Shown one piece after another: positions 50,735 to 58,902 of a DNA stretch of 64,000 nucleotides. Source of the DNA: Neobacillus rhizophilus (GTDB lineage Bacteria; Bacillota; Bacilli; Bacillales; Cytobacillaceae). The position numbers and the translations under genes were made by a program. Below the pieces are notes generated by a model, which was not told where the DNA came from, searched no databases, and saw only the letters and a list, made by a program, of their open reading frames with translations. Location: NCBI RefSeq assembly GCF_018343535.1, contig NZ_JAGYPF010000003.1:310001-374000 (forward strand), in the 5' to 3' direction. Numbering within the stretch: the stretch's first letter is position 1; the number at the start of each line of letters is the position of its first letter.

Positions 50735-51203
50735 GTTATAACGCTAGGGGTGCGGATTTTGGATGTCTTCGGTGTTATAAGCCTTTCATAACTACCCAGG
50801 CGCTGTTTCTTTCTTCGGTTTGGGTGTTATAAGCCTTTCATAACTACCCAGGCACCGACTCTTTCTTCGGATCGGGCGTTATAACCCTTTCATAACGACC
50901 CGGGCACTGTTTTTTTCTATGGATCGGGTGTTATGAGACCTTTCATAACGACCGGACCACCGACTCTCTCTACAGTTCGGGTGTTATAAGCCCCTTCATA
51001 ACGACCGGGACACTGACTCTTACTACGGATCGGGCGTTATAAGCCTTTCATAACGACCGGGACACTGGCTCTTACTATGGATCGGGCGTTATAAGCCTTT
51101 CATAACGACCGGGACACTGACTCTTACTACGGATCGGGTGTTATAAGCCTTTCATAACGACCCGCCCACTTATATTCCAGACGGTTCGGGCGTTATGACC
51201 TCT
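50735..51203. repeat. 52-bp tandem array 3 (about 9 units)
   Basis: CATAAC recurs at 50787, 50839, 50891, 50944, 50997, 51049, 51101 and 51153 (52 bp, twice 53). Each unit forms CGGGCGTTAT-(9 nt)-ATAACGACCCG, about 10-bp arms with a one-base bulge. Linkers (ACTGACTCTTACTACGG and similar) vary. Fills the space between two convergent genes, both of which lack an ordinary terminator. Confidence 0.92.
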
Positions 51204-51689
51204 TCAATTACCAATTTCCCTTTGCCCGCAATTTTTATAAATTTCCCTCAATGTTATGTATCGTCCACGAACTTTACTTTTTTCAACCACTTCCCACTTT
51301 TCAGGACCACGCTTTATTTTTATAAGGACATTTAACCCATTAATCTCTTTATAAAAAATGTACCCAGTAAATGAGTTCCCCCATTTTTCACTATATTTTC
51401 CGCTTGTTATGATTAACCTTTTTTCACCAATGTTCGTTCCGCTAAATAAGGAAATCATGGAATCCAAATGGGAGTCTTTTTTGCCAATTGGCAGCCCCAT
51501 CTTAATTAGGTCTTCATAATCATAATTCCAGGCATTATCCTTTTTCATTAGATTCTTTAAAAATGGATAACTGGTTTGAATGTCCTCCTGCACTTTTTTG
51601 TTAAGCAAATCATAACAAGCCGAATTGGCCGTAACAGGAAAACATGTTGCCTGAAATACCAAAAGCAGGACAAAGAATTTTTTAATCAT
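51204..51689 (-). CDS. Secreted hypothetical protein (DUF3888-like)
   Basis: 161 residues with a signal peptide (about 1-23, FFVLLLVFQATCFPVTANSA) and a small globular part (YDLLNKKVQEDI, GTNIGEKRLIITSG, GYIFYKEINGLNVLIKI). Resembles DUF3888-type secreted proteins of bacilli but I cannot confirm the family. The last codons touch the end of the 52-bp array. Confidence 0.68.
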   Translation of the reverse strand: MIKKFFVLLLVFQATCFPVTANSACYDLLNKKVQEDIQTSYPFLKNLMKKDNAWNYDYEDLIKMGLPIGKKDSHLDSMISLFSGTNIGEKRLIITSGKYSEKWGNSFTGYIFYKEINGLNVLIKIKRGPEKWEVVEKSKVRGRYITLREIYKNCGQREIGN

Positions 51690-51816
51690 GACTCCCTCCT
51701 ATTGCTATCTTCCCAATTTATATAGGTATTTACTCCAAAAATTGAAATGAATACAGACAGAGTGCGATTGGAAATCTAAATTTGTAGCCAAGTATGCAAA
51801 AAACGGGGTGTTTTTT

Positions 51817-52050
51817 ATGGCAGATAGTTTGGACTCAAAGGATTACGAAACAGGGTCAGCCATTCGGACATTTAATATTATTGAGACGAGTGTTGGGCCC
51901 GAAGGATATGAGGTTCTTTTAGAGATGGATTTGGACAGTGGATATGATCTGGAAAGCGTAAGAATGAAAATTTCCCATGAGGAAATGGTGGCATACGAAA
52001 CAAGCGATATTCATGAAGCTGTAAAGTATGCTTTAGGATTCTTTGAATAG
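51817..52050 (+). CDS. Small acidic hypothetical protein
   Basis: 77 residues, acidic, ending in HEAVKYALGFFE. ATG at 51817 has GGGGTG 6 nt upstream; the GTG at 51808 overlaps that site. Followed closely by another small gene. Not recognised. Confidence 0.65.
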   Translation: MADSLDSKDYETGSAIRTFNIIETSVGPEGYEVLLEMDLDSGYDLESVRMKISHEEMVAYETSDIHEAVKYALGFFE

Positions 52051-52073
52051 ACTCTTATCGGGAGGCAATCGAT

Positions 52074-52199
52074 TTGAAAAAACAAAATAAAAAACGCCAG
52101 CCTGCACAGGGGAATACTCAAAGCCAGGAAGTTAAAACACTAAAAACAAATGATAATATAAAGGATTACAGCCGTGCATGGGAGGACGACCGCCTATAA
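52074..52199 (+). CDS. Very small hydrophilic protein
   Basis: 41 residues, Lys/Gln/Asn-rich (MKKQNKKRQPAQGN), ending in YSRAWEDDRL. TTG start with GGGAGG 8 nt before; stop is followed by a hairpin. The composition is like small spore-associated or stress peptides of bacilli, but no family is recognised. Confidence 0.55.
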   Translation: MKKQNKKRQPAQGNTQSQEVKTLKTNDNIKDYSRAWEDDRL

Positions 52200-52218
52200 A
52201 CGGCGTCTTCCCCTTTCT
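52182..52218 (+). terminator. Probable terminator after the small gene
   Basis: GGACGACCG pairs with CGGCGTCTTCC with small bulges, followed by CCTTTCTT. It overlaps the end of the gene. Confidence 0.5.
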
Positions 52219-52223
52219 TCCGT

Positions 52224-52724
52224 TCACTGCAGCAGTTTGGCCATGTAGTATTCATCAACGAATTCACCTGCAATTAGCAGGGAACGTTTCTTTGTTCCTT
52301 CAATCTCGAAGCCCATTTTTTTATATAGGGCTACTCCGACTTCGTTACGGGTGACAACCGTTAATTCCAAACGGTGAATCTTATGTCTAACCGCCCACTG
52401 ATTAAGTCTTTCAAACAGTTTAGTCCCGATACCTTGCCCACGATAATCCTTTAAAATACCGACAACAAGATAGACAGAGTGTTTGGTTCTTCTTGCTGTC
52501 CCGCCGATTACAAACATATAACCGACCAATGTCCCGCTATTCTCTGCAACTAATATTGTTGAGTTTTCGCTCGTCTTCATCGATTCAATTCTTTTGCGAT
52601 GCTGTTCGGCCGTCGTTCTTCTTTCGCCCGCTTCCATCAGCATAAACGCAGATTCAGCTTCGACCTGTTGGATAAGACTCGCAAGGTTTTCCGCTTCGTT
52701 AACTTCTATCTCTCTTATAACCAT
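52224..52724 (-). CDS. GNAT acetyltransferase
   Basis: 166 residues. Motif A LVVGILKDYRGQGIGTKLFE, motif B VTRNEVGVALYKKMGFEIEG, and the late SLLIAGEFVDEYYMA like the GNAT at 45249, with which it forms a paralogous pair. Substrate unknown. Confidence 0.9.
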   Translation of the reverse strand: MVIREIEVNEAENLASLIQQVEAESAFMLMEAGERRTTAEQHRKRIESMKTSENSTILVAENSGTLVGYMFVIGGTARRTKHSVYLVVGILKDYRGQGIGTKLFERLNQWAVRHKIHRLELTVVTRNEVGVALYKKMGFEIEGTKKRSLLIAGEFVDEYYMAKLLQ

Positions 52725-52812
52725 TCAATAACATCCTTTTACTTCCACAGATTTGTTAACATAATTCCGTTTCAAAATCGCCATCCTAATCGTAAACAAA
52801 GGGGGAATTAAG

Positions 52813-53154
52813 TTGAGAAAGATACTAGTCAGCTTCCTAACCGCAACAGCTCTTGTGTCTGTCAGCAGCCTTCCAACGGTTTTAACACATTATACGAATG
52901 CGCAGCAGAAACCCATTCCACCCTATGCCAAATGGGGAAGGATTGCAATGGAAAGAACACATAAGAAGTATCCGAATGCCCAAATTGTCGATTATCTCCA
53001 CATTGGAAGAACGACTGGTGCTAATTCCTCAGTAGAAAAATTCAAGCTGTGGTTAAAAGAAGGACAAAGAGAATTTGGTGTATTTATCGATATTCAATTT
53101 GAAAACAAAACGGAAAAGATTCAAAAAGTGACGTTCAAAGAATCCACATGGTAA
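52813..53154 (+). CDS. DUF3889-family secreted protein
   Basis: 113 residues. Signal peptide about 1-30 (ILVSFLTATALVSVSSLPTV), then the DUF3889 core: PPYAKWGRIAMERTHKKYP, AQIVDYLHIGR, and a C-terminal beta segment ending FKESTW. Function unknown; widely conserved in bacilli. TTG start with GGGGGAATTAAG upstream. Confidence 0.85.
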   Translation: MRKILVSFLTATALVSVSSLPTVLTHYTNAQQKPIPPYAKWGRIAMERTHKKYPNAQIVDYLHIGRTTGANSSVEKFKLWLKEGQREFGVFIDIQFENKTEKIQKVTFKESTW

Positions 53155-53161
53155 GCCAAAA

Positions 53162-53374
53162 TTAATCGGCGAAGGAAAGTCCCTTTGCAGCTAACGCTTC
53201 CCGTATTTGTTCCACCGCTTTTGGACCCATGCCATGCAATTTTAATATCTCTGCCTCACTTAACTTTGATAACTGGTCCAGCCGGAAAATACCCGCTCCT
53301 GTTAGCGCCCTAAGTGCAGGCTTGGCCAATTTCTCCGGCAGGTCACTTTTTTCAATGTCCAAATTCTTTCCCAT
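53162..53374 (-). CDS. Helix-hairpin-helix protein like the RNA polymerase alpha C-terminal domain
   Basis: 70 residues. LPEKLAKPALRALTGAGIFRLDQL and LHGMGPKAVEQIREAL are the paired HhH elements of alpha-CTD-like DNA-binding domains, here without the rest of RpoA. May bind DNA minor groove or modulate transcription. Upstream of, and same strand as, no close partner. Confidence 0.8.
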   Translation of the reverse strand: MGKNLDIEKSDLPEKLAKPALRALTGAGIFRLDQLSKLSEAEILKLHGMGPKAVEQIREALAAKGLSFAD

Positions 53375-53393
53375 TTCCTCTCACCCCGATGGC

Positions 53394-54101
53394 TTATTTA
53401 ATCAGCATTGCTTGTTTGTGCTCAACAATTTTAAAAAGGTCCGTCAGTTCACAAATTTCATAAGTCGGCTTGATACCAATATTGTTATCTTTAAAATTGG
53501 GATTAAACCAGCAAGTATGAATCCCGTAATTAATTCCGCCCTGGATATCTGAAGTCAGGGAATCGCCCACCATTAAAACCCGCTCTTTGTCTGTTATTTG
53601 AAGTTTGGAAAAAGCATAATCAAAGATTCCTTTGTGAGGCTTTTGGTATCCTGCTTCTTCAGAAATTATGATCTCCTCAAATGCATGAGAGAGTGGCGAG
53701 CCTGCGATTCTAGACTTCTGAACCTGGCCAAATCCGTTTGTGATGACAGCAAGCTTACAGCCAGTCAAATTGCTGCACACTTCAAATGCACCTGGAACTA
53801 GATGACTTCCTTCTCCCAAATACTCTAGATAAGTACGATTAAAGCGCTCTGCATCTATCTCGAGGTTATATTCCACAAACAAGCGTCTAAACCTCTCCAC
53901 GCCCAATTCGGCTAATGTTGTACGTCCTTGTTCTAAATCTCCCCACAAAACTTTGCTTATCTCTTTATAGCGCGGACGATAATCCTGCACTCCTGACGGC
54001 AGACCGAAGTCTGAAAATACCTTATGAAGTGCATTCTGTTCTGTTTTCCCAAAATCAAACAAGGTGTCATCTATATCAAAAAAAATCGTATCGTATCTCA
54101 T
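53394..54101 (-). CDS. HAD-superfamily nucleotidase, YjjG-like
   Basis: 235 residues. HAD motif I FFDIDDTLFDF, motif II ITNG, motif III Lys in AGYQKPHKGIFD, motif IV MVGDSLTSDIQGG; C1 cap typical of YjjG noncanonical pyrimidine nucleotidases. ATG at 54101 with GGAGG 5 nt upstream. House-cleaning of aberrant nucleotides is likely. Confidence 0.9.
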   Translation of the reverse strand: MRYDTIFFDIDDTLFDFGKTEQNALHKVFSDFGLPSGVQDYRPRYKEISKVLWGDLEQGRTTLAELGVERFRRLFVEYNLEIDAERFNRTYLEYLGEGSHLVPGAFEVCSNLTGCKLAVITNGFGQVQKSRIAGSPLSHAFEEIIISEEAGYQKPHKGIFDYAFSKLQITDKERVLMVGDSLTSDIQGGINYGIHTCWFNPNFKDNNIGIKPTYEICELTDLFKIVEHKQAMLIK

Positions 54102-54180
54102 CGCTGCCTCCATTAATCTATTAAGCTAGTTTTCTCTATTTTATCATTTTTCACAATGGACAGCTGATAAAGACGACCGT

Positions 54181-54474
54181 TTAAAGTTCCACTTTTTTGA
54201 AATGCTCCACCGTTGGGAATGGATCATAGAAATGATGCAGCAGCTTTTTCCAATCTTGGTATTCCAGTGACTCTCTAAAGCCAACTGTATGGTCTTCTAA
54301 TGTTTCCCATTGTACCAGCAGCAAGTATTTCCCCTCCACTTCCAGACAGCGCTGCAGTTCGTGGATGATATAGCCTTTCATTGATGAAATAATCGTGGAT
54401 GCTTTTCGGAATGCTCCCTCAAATTCCTGTTCCATTCCTGGTTTTACTTGGAGCATAGCGGCTTCTAAAATCAT
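54181..54474 (-). CDS. Antibiotic-biosynthesis-monooxygenase (ABM)-domain protein
   Basis: 97 residues, one ferredoxin-like ABM barrel: EAAMLQVKPGMEQEFEGAF, GYIIHELQRCLEVEGKYLLLVQWE cut to YLLLVQWETLEDH, and FRESLEYQDWKKLLHHFYDP. Possible heme-degrading or quinone oxygenase, but such residues are not evident. Confidence 0.86.
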   Translation of the reverse strand: MILEAAMLQVKPGMEQEFEGAFRKASTIISSMKGYIIHELQRCLEVEGKYLLLVQWETLEDHTVGFRESLEYQDWKKLLHHFYDPFPTVEHFKKVEL

Positions 54475-54515
54475 AATATTTTCTCCTTTTCTTTAACATA
54501 AGTTGGTTACTTTAG

Positions 54516-54731
54516 AGAAAACCTGTTCTCTCCGAATATACTCATATTGTTAAGATTTATCTGCCATTTGACGGAATCACCTTAAATGGAAAAACAGAAA
54601 TAAAGGCAGTTGATACAATCGTTCTTGCTGTTAATACTGATTTTATTGCTTTTGCAAATAGCAACAATCCTCACTTAATTGTAAAATCCGTTAAACTGAT
54701 TGATTATTATCATAAGGATATGAAAAATTAA
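54516..54731 (+). pseudogene. Gene remnant without a start codon
   Basis: 71 open codons ending in a TAA, no ATG/GTG/TTG until the last four codons, and an in-frame TAG at 54513. The translation (VKIYLPFDGITLNG, AVDTIVLAVNTDFIAF, VKSVKLIDYYHKDM) looks protein-like. Probably the 3' end of a lost gene. Family unknown. Confidence 0.35.
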
Positions 54732-54777
54732 CAGCTCAATCTTTGTTGGGCTTTTATTTTTTGAAAGGAAGAGGAGC

Positions 54778-55173
54778 ATGCTCAAAAAATTCACTTTGAA
54801 AACCGGCAAACGGGATGAAATGATTGAAGTCACCAAACAGGTGCAGGATTTTGTAATTGAACAAGGGCTTGTTGATGGAGCGGTAATTATTTATTGCCCT
54901 CATACAACGGCTGGAATCACCATTAATGAAAATGCTGACCCGGACGTAAAACTGGATATGATGCGTCGCTTTGATGAGGTGTATCCTTGGAACCATAAAC
55001 TGGATCGCCACATGGAAGGCAATACTGCTGCACATATGAAAGCAAGTACAGTTGGTGCCTCACAGCATGTTATTGTTTCTGATGGCCGGCTGCTTCTTGG
55101 CATATGGCAGGGCATCTATTTTTGCGAGTTTGATGGGCCTAGGACGCGGACGTTTTATGTAAAGGCATTATAG
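54778..55173 (+). CDS. YjbQ family (UPF0047) protein
   Basis: 131 residues. [21 protein letters not shown], the phosphate/metal loop, [20 protein letters not shown] and [18 protein letters not shown] are diagnostic. Called secondary thiamine-phosphate synthase from complementation data, but the native activity is unsettled. GAAGAGGAG before the ATG. Confidence 0.93.
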   Translation: MLKKFTLKTGKRDEMIEVTKQVQDFVIEQGLVDGAVIIYCPHTTAGITINENADPDVKLDMMRRFDEVYPWNHKLDRHMEGNTAAHMKASTVGASQHVIVSDGRLLLGIWQGIYFCEFDGPRTRTFYVKAL

Positions 55174-55180
55174 ATTGTCG

Positions 55181-55363
55181 CTATTCACAAGATACAGTCC
55201 AATTAATACCTAATAATCCTTGTTCGACTTCAGGTGTCTTATTGTTTTCAACACAAGTTCTTTTTGTATTATCAAGAGAGTAATAATTGGAAACAACAGC
55301 CACTGCAAAAAACGATAAAACAATTCCTGCGGAAATAATAAATTTATTTCTTTTTATTATCAT
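55181..55363 (-). CDS. Small membrane-anchored or secreted peptide
   Basis: 60 residues: basic start, hydrophobic helix (FIISAGIVLSFFAVAVV), then a 35-residue polar tail with two Cys near the end (RTCVENN, WTVSC). AAGGAG 8 nt upstream. Unrecognised. Confidence 0.6.
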   Translation of the reverse strand: MIIKRNKFIISAGIVLSFFAVAVVSNYYSLDNTKRTCVENNKTPEVEQGLLGINWTVSCE

Positions 55364-55477
55364 CTGACAAACTCCTTAAGTTCGAAATGTATAAGCATCA
55401 TTTATTAAGAATATCCCACTATTCAGAAAATTTATGGTAAATTTATTTTAACAGTTTTTCAGCAAGGGGGATAATAC

Positions 55478-56110
55478 ATGGAGAACTTTTATTTGTTCGT
55501 GATTATGTGTGTTTTGCTCATTATTTTGCCTGGACCGGATACAGCGATTGCCACTAAAAACACCTTAACAGTTGGCCGGGCAGGTGGTTATAAAACAGTT
55601 TTCGGTACTTGCTGTGCTCTTTTCATCCACACAACAGCTGCCGTAGTTGGACTTTCCGCCATTATTGTAAAATCGGCTTTATTGTTCTCTATCTTCAAAT
55701 ACGTCGGTGCAGTGTACCTTGTGTATCTGGGCGCCAAAACATTATGGGCCCTAAAGAACAAGGAAGCAGCTGCCGCTGCCGAAATCCCGGTTGAGAGCAA
55801 GTTTGAAAGCAAATCCTGCTTTAAACAAGGCTTCCTTACCAACCTACTCAATCCGAAGGTGGCGGTATTTTTCCTAACGTTCTTGCCTCAATTCGTTCAT
55901 TCCGGAACCAAGACCTTTATTCCCTTTCTCATCATGGGAATTACGTATACTGTATTAACGGCTATTTGGTTTTTGTTCTACATTTATTTGTTGAATCAGA
56001 TAAGCGCCTTTATGAAAAAACCACGGACCCAGAGAGTTTTTGAAGGACTTACAGGTACAGTGCTGATTGGGTTTGGGATAAAGCTCGCTCTTGAAAAAGC
56101 GCATCATTAG
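55478..56110 (+). CDS. LysE/RhtB-family amino-acid exporter
   Basis: 210 residues, six TM helices. LPGPDTAIATKNTLTVGRAGG, GAVYLVYLGAKTLW and FLTNLLNPKVAVFFLTFLPQF are RhtB-type motifs. Exports amino acids or derivatives. CAAGGGGGAT before the ATG. Independent of the ArgO-like exporter at 57311. Confidence 0.92.
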   Translation: MENFYLFVIMCVLLIILPGPDTAIATKNTLTVGRAGGYKTVFGTCCALFIHTTAAVVGLSAIIVKSALLFSIFKYVGAVYLVYLGAKTLWALKNKEAAAAAEIPVESKFESKSCFKQGFLTNLLNPKVAVFFLTFLPQFVHSGTKTFIPFLIMGITYTVLTAIWFLFYIYLLNQISAFMKKPRTQRVFEGLTGTVLIGFGIKLALEKAHH

Positions 56111-56122
56111 ACTCATGTTTAA

Positions 56123-56153
56123 CCCCTTGGATTAGATTCTAAGGGGCTTTGTC
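56123..56153. terminator. Bidirectional terminator
   Basis: CCCCTT / AAGGGG stem with 12-nt loop, then CTTTGTCTT, between convergent genes. Confidence 0.65.
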
Positions 56154-56155
56154 TT

Positions 56156-57292
56156 CTAGTTAAATCGATTGATGGAAAAGAGAGAAATATCCTGTTCTGT
56201 CTTCCCTAATATAATTAATTCGGCTAAATTCTTTCCAACCGCACTGCTAAATTTAAAGCCATGGCCAGAAAAACCTGATGCGATGGCTATATTTGAATAT
56301 TTTGGGTGCAAATCAATAATAAAGTTTTCATCAGGTGTCAGCGTATAGATACATGTTTTACCGTACTTCAATTGCTGGCTATGCGGCATAAACGCATTCA
56401 AAAATTGTATCAAATCAGCTTCATCTTCAGGCAGCTCTCCAAATCCGGGGATTTGATTATCTGGGTTTATTTTTTCCCCGCCATCATGCCGGCCCACTTT
56501 CAAACCTGATCCATCGATACTCGGAAATCCGTAATATAGTCCTTGAATTGTCTCAAATGCAAAGGCTGGAAAATCTTTATGGTTATACAATTTTTCAGCG
56601 GCATCAAACCAGGCAAAAGTTTTTCTGACCGGCTCGAGAGGAAGATTCAAATCCAACTGTGAAAGGAGCTCTTTTGACCATGCTCCCGCCGAAACAATTA
56701 AGGACTCGGACTGAAACGTCTGATCATCTGTCTTGATTGTTACTCGGTTATCATGAATATTGATTTCTTTAACTCTACTATTTGTTAAAATTTCAGCCCC
56801 ATGCTTAATGGCGAGTACTCGGTAAGCCTCGATGCACTCCTCACATTTCAGGACACCTGATGTTGGTTCAAAGCAGCCTATGTATTCGTTAGATAATGAG
56901 ATTCCTGGCCAACGGCTGTTTACCTCTCTTGAATATAAAACATCCAGCGGCAAAGAGTAAGTCTCTGAACTAGAAATGATATTTTGGATAAAGTCCGATT
57001 GTTCTGGACCAACATTGAGAACCCCGGTTTGAAGAAACAATTGTTTTCCCGTTGCTTTCTCTAAATCATTCCATAATTCTTGGGCTTTAAGGGCAAACGG
57101 AACGTATTCCGCACCTTCCCCATACGCATATCGTATAATTCTCGTATCTTCGTGATGGCTGCCCTTGTTATGCGGCGGGTTGAAGGAATCTAATAACAGC
57201 GTACTTTTTCCGCTCTTTGCTAAAAAATAGCCCGCTGCCATTCCCATTGAACCTGCTCCAATGACAATGACATCATAAATTTTCTGTTCCAT
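56156..57292 (-). CDS. Monomeric sarcosine oxidase / N-methyltryptophan oxidase family
   Basis: 378 residues, MSOX size. FAD dinucleotide fold VIVIGAGSMGMAAGYFL; GSHHEDTRIIRYAYGEG; covalent-FAD Cys in GKTCIYTLTPDENFIID; ASGFSGHGFKFSSAVG. Oxidises sarcosine or another N-methyl amino acid to formaldehyde, an amino acid and H2O2. No folate genes nearby. Followed upstream on the same strand by an amino-acid exporter gene with an 18-bp gap; likely an operon. Confidence 0.9.
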   Translation of the reverse strand: MEQKIYDVIVIGAGSMGMAAGYFLAKSGKSTLLLDSFNPPHNKGSHHEDTRIIRYAYGEGAEYVPFALKAQELWNDLEKATGKQLFLQTGVLNVGPEQSDFIQNIISSSETYSLPLDVLYSREVNSRWPGISLSNEYIGCFEPTSGVLKCEECIEAYRVLAIKHGAEILTNSRVKEINIHDNRVTIKTDDQTFQSESLIVSAGAWSKELLSQLDLNLPLEPVRKTFAWFDAAEKLYNHKDFPAFAFETIQGLYYGFPSIDGSGLKVGRHDGGEKINPDNQIPGFGELPEDEADLIQFLNAFMPHSQQLKYGKTCIYTLTPDENFIIDLHPKYSNIAIASGFSGHGFKFSSAVGKNLAELIILGKTEQDISLFSINRFN

Positions 57293-57310
57293 AATTTTTC
57301 CACCGCCAAC

Positions 57311-57928
57311 CTAAAATTTTTGAAAAAGCTGAATGGCTATGTAAATGGCTACTCCCCAGATAATGAGAGCGGATAGTTTATTTATCATTTTTAGGAATTT
57401 GCCTTGAGAGTCGACATTCCCTACTATTCTACCGGCTACAGCAAGCCCGGAGAACCAAATCCATGATACGATGATACAGGCAGCCGTGAATGCCGCTTTT
57501 TCTGTACCGGAATAGCTTAGTGAACTCGTTCCAATCACGCCAATTGTGTCAAGGATAGCGTGAGGATTCAACAGTGAAACCGACATCGCGAACATGATTT
57601 GTTTTTTGGGCGGCATAGAGGCTTCCTTGCGGGATAGGTCTGATGGATCACTTTTCCAAATGGACCAGCCCATATAAATTAAGAATAATATTCCAATAGA
57701 AAATAGAACGGTTTGCAATACTGGCACTGTTAATACAATGACTGAAACCCCTAATACGGCTAATAAAATTAGCAGTGTATCACAAAGTGATGCTGTAATA
57801 ATGACTGGAATAGTCCCTCTAAACTTTGGCTGTGACGCCCCCTGATTAAAGACAAATACGTTTTGGGCACCAAGAGGAAGAATTAACCCAAAGGCTAATA
57901 CAATTCCATGAAGTAGTGCTGCTAGCAT
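57311..57928 (-). CDS. LysE/ArgO-family amino-acid exporter (YisU-like)
   Basis: 205 residues, six TM helices. FGLILPLGAQNVFVFNQGA and SLLNPHAILDTIGVIGTSS are the ArgO/LysE motifs. First gene of the pair with the sarcosine oxidase; it may remove excess amino acid or a related compound. GAGGGGG before the ATG. Confidence 0.92.
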   Translation of the reverse strand: MLAALLHGIVLAFGLILPLGAQNVFVFNQGASQPKFRGTIPVIITASLCDTLLILLAVLGVSVIVLTVPVLQTVLFSIGILFLIYMGWSIWKSDPSDLSRKEASMPPKKQIMFAMSVSLLNPHAILDTIGVIGTSSLSYSGTEKAAFTAACIIVSWIWFSGLAVAGRIVGNVDSQGKFLKMINKLSALIIWGVAIYIAIQLFQKF

Positions 57929-58013
57929 TGATGTTCCCCCTCATTTTGTAAAAATATTAAACTATTAGTATTCTGTATAGGGAGCCCTGTTTCCTTCTCA
58001 CCTAATGAAAATA

Positions 58014-58039
58014 GACGTCCCTACCTACTGTAGTGACGC
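58014..58039 (-). terminator. Terminator of the VOC gene
   Basis: Minus strand GGCGTCACTAC / GTAGGGACGTC with a short loop then TATTTTC. Confidence 0.6.
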
Positions 58040-58052
58040 CCTAAAATGGAAT

Positions 58053-58463
58053 TTAAGCTTTCGGCATTTTGCTCATATCCATATACAACGCATTCCAGCG
58101 ATGACCATCCGGATCCGCGATTCCGCAGCCATACAGCCAGCCCTGGTTCTCCCCAGGCTCAGCAAAGACTGTACCTCCTGACGCAACTGCCTTTTTTGCC
58201 ATGTCATCGACTTCTTCTCTGCTCTCTGCACCAATGGAAAACAAAACTTCGGCAGACTGCTTTGTATCGGTTATTGTCGACCTGGTGAAATTTTTAAAAA
58301 TAGAATCTTGAAAGAGCATGACGTTGACCTGATTATCCCCAACGATGACTTTGGCTTGATTGCTATTGGGTTGTGTGTCGACGGGAAATCCAAGACCTTT
58401 ATAAAACTCAACTGCTCTATTCATGTCTTTTACTGGGAGGTTGACCCACAGGTAATTTGGCAT
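58053..58463 (-). CDS. Glyoxalase/VOC-family protein
   Basis: 136 residues. LWVNLPVKDMNRAVEFYKGLGF and FAEPGENQGWLYGCGIADPDGHRW are the paired modules, close to the bleomycin-resistance-like VOC group. ATG at 58463 preceded by GAGGAG at 7 nt; the ATG two codons earlier is only one base from that site. Confidence 0.88.
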   Translation of the reverse strand: MPNYLWVNLPVKDMNRAVEFYKGLGFPVDTQPNSNQAKVIVGDNQVNVMLFQDSIFKNFTRSTITDTKQSAEVLFSIGAESREEVDDMAKKAVASGGTVFAEPGENQGWLYGCGIADPDGHRWNALYMDMSKMPKA

Positions 58464-58532
58464 GTGCATTCTCCTCTTCATTGGGTATATTCATGATTCA
58501 CTTTAATTTCAAGAATAATACATTACGTTTCC

Positions 58533-58886
58533 CTACTTCTTTTGAATAAGCCCAAATCCAATTCCGGTTGGATCAACTAAGTATGCTAGAAAAAACTCAT
58601 CAAATTCCATTTTGTCCCGGACTATCATTGCTCCACCTTGTTTTGCTTTTGCAATGGCTTCTTCAATAGAAACAACCTCAATTTGAATACGTGTTCCATG
58701 CGGATAATCACTCGGTCCTTTGCTAATTCCGCCATTCATTCCGGGCTCCCCGCTTCCTTTATCCGTGGTAACCGGCCAATAATCCCAGTGTGGTTCGGAA
58801 ATCTTCCATCCAAAAACTTCTGAATAAAATTTTGCCGCTTTTTCCGGCTCCTGGCTATTTAATTCAAAACTAATAACCTTCCCCAT
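58533..58886 (-). CDS. Glyoxalase/VOC-family protein
   Basis: 117 residues. GKVISFELNSQEPEKAAKFY, VFGWKI, and YLVDPTGIGFGLIQK are typical of the VOC group with a single domain. ATG at 58886 with GAGAGG 7 nt upstream, 17 bp after the NUDIX stop, so the two are cotranscribed; the longer frame overlaps the NUDIX gene and is rejected. Confidence 0.88.
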   Translation of the reverse strand: MGKVISFELNSQEPEKAAKFYSEVFGWKISEPHWDYWPVTTDKGSGEPGMNGGISKGPSDYPHGTRIQIEVVSIEEAIAKAKQGGAMIVRDKMEFDEFFLAYLVDPTGIGFGLIQKK

Positions 58887-58902
58887 CGCGAAACCTCTCA
58901 TC

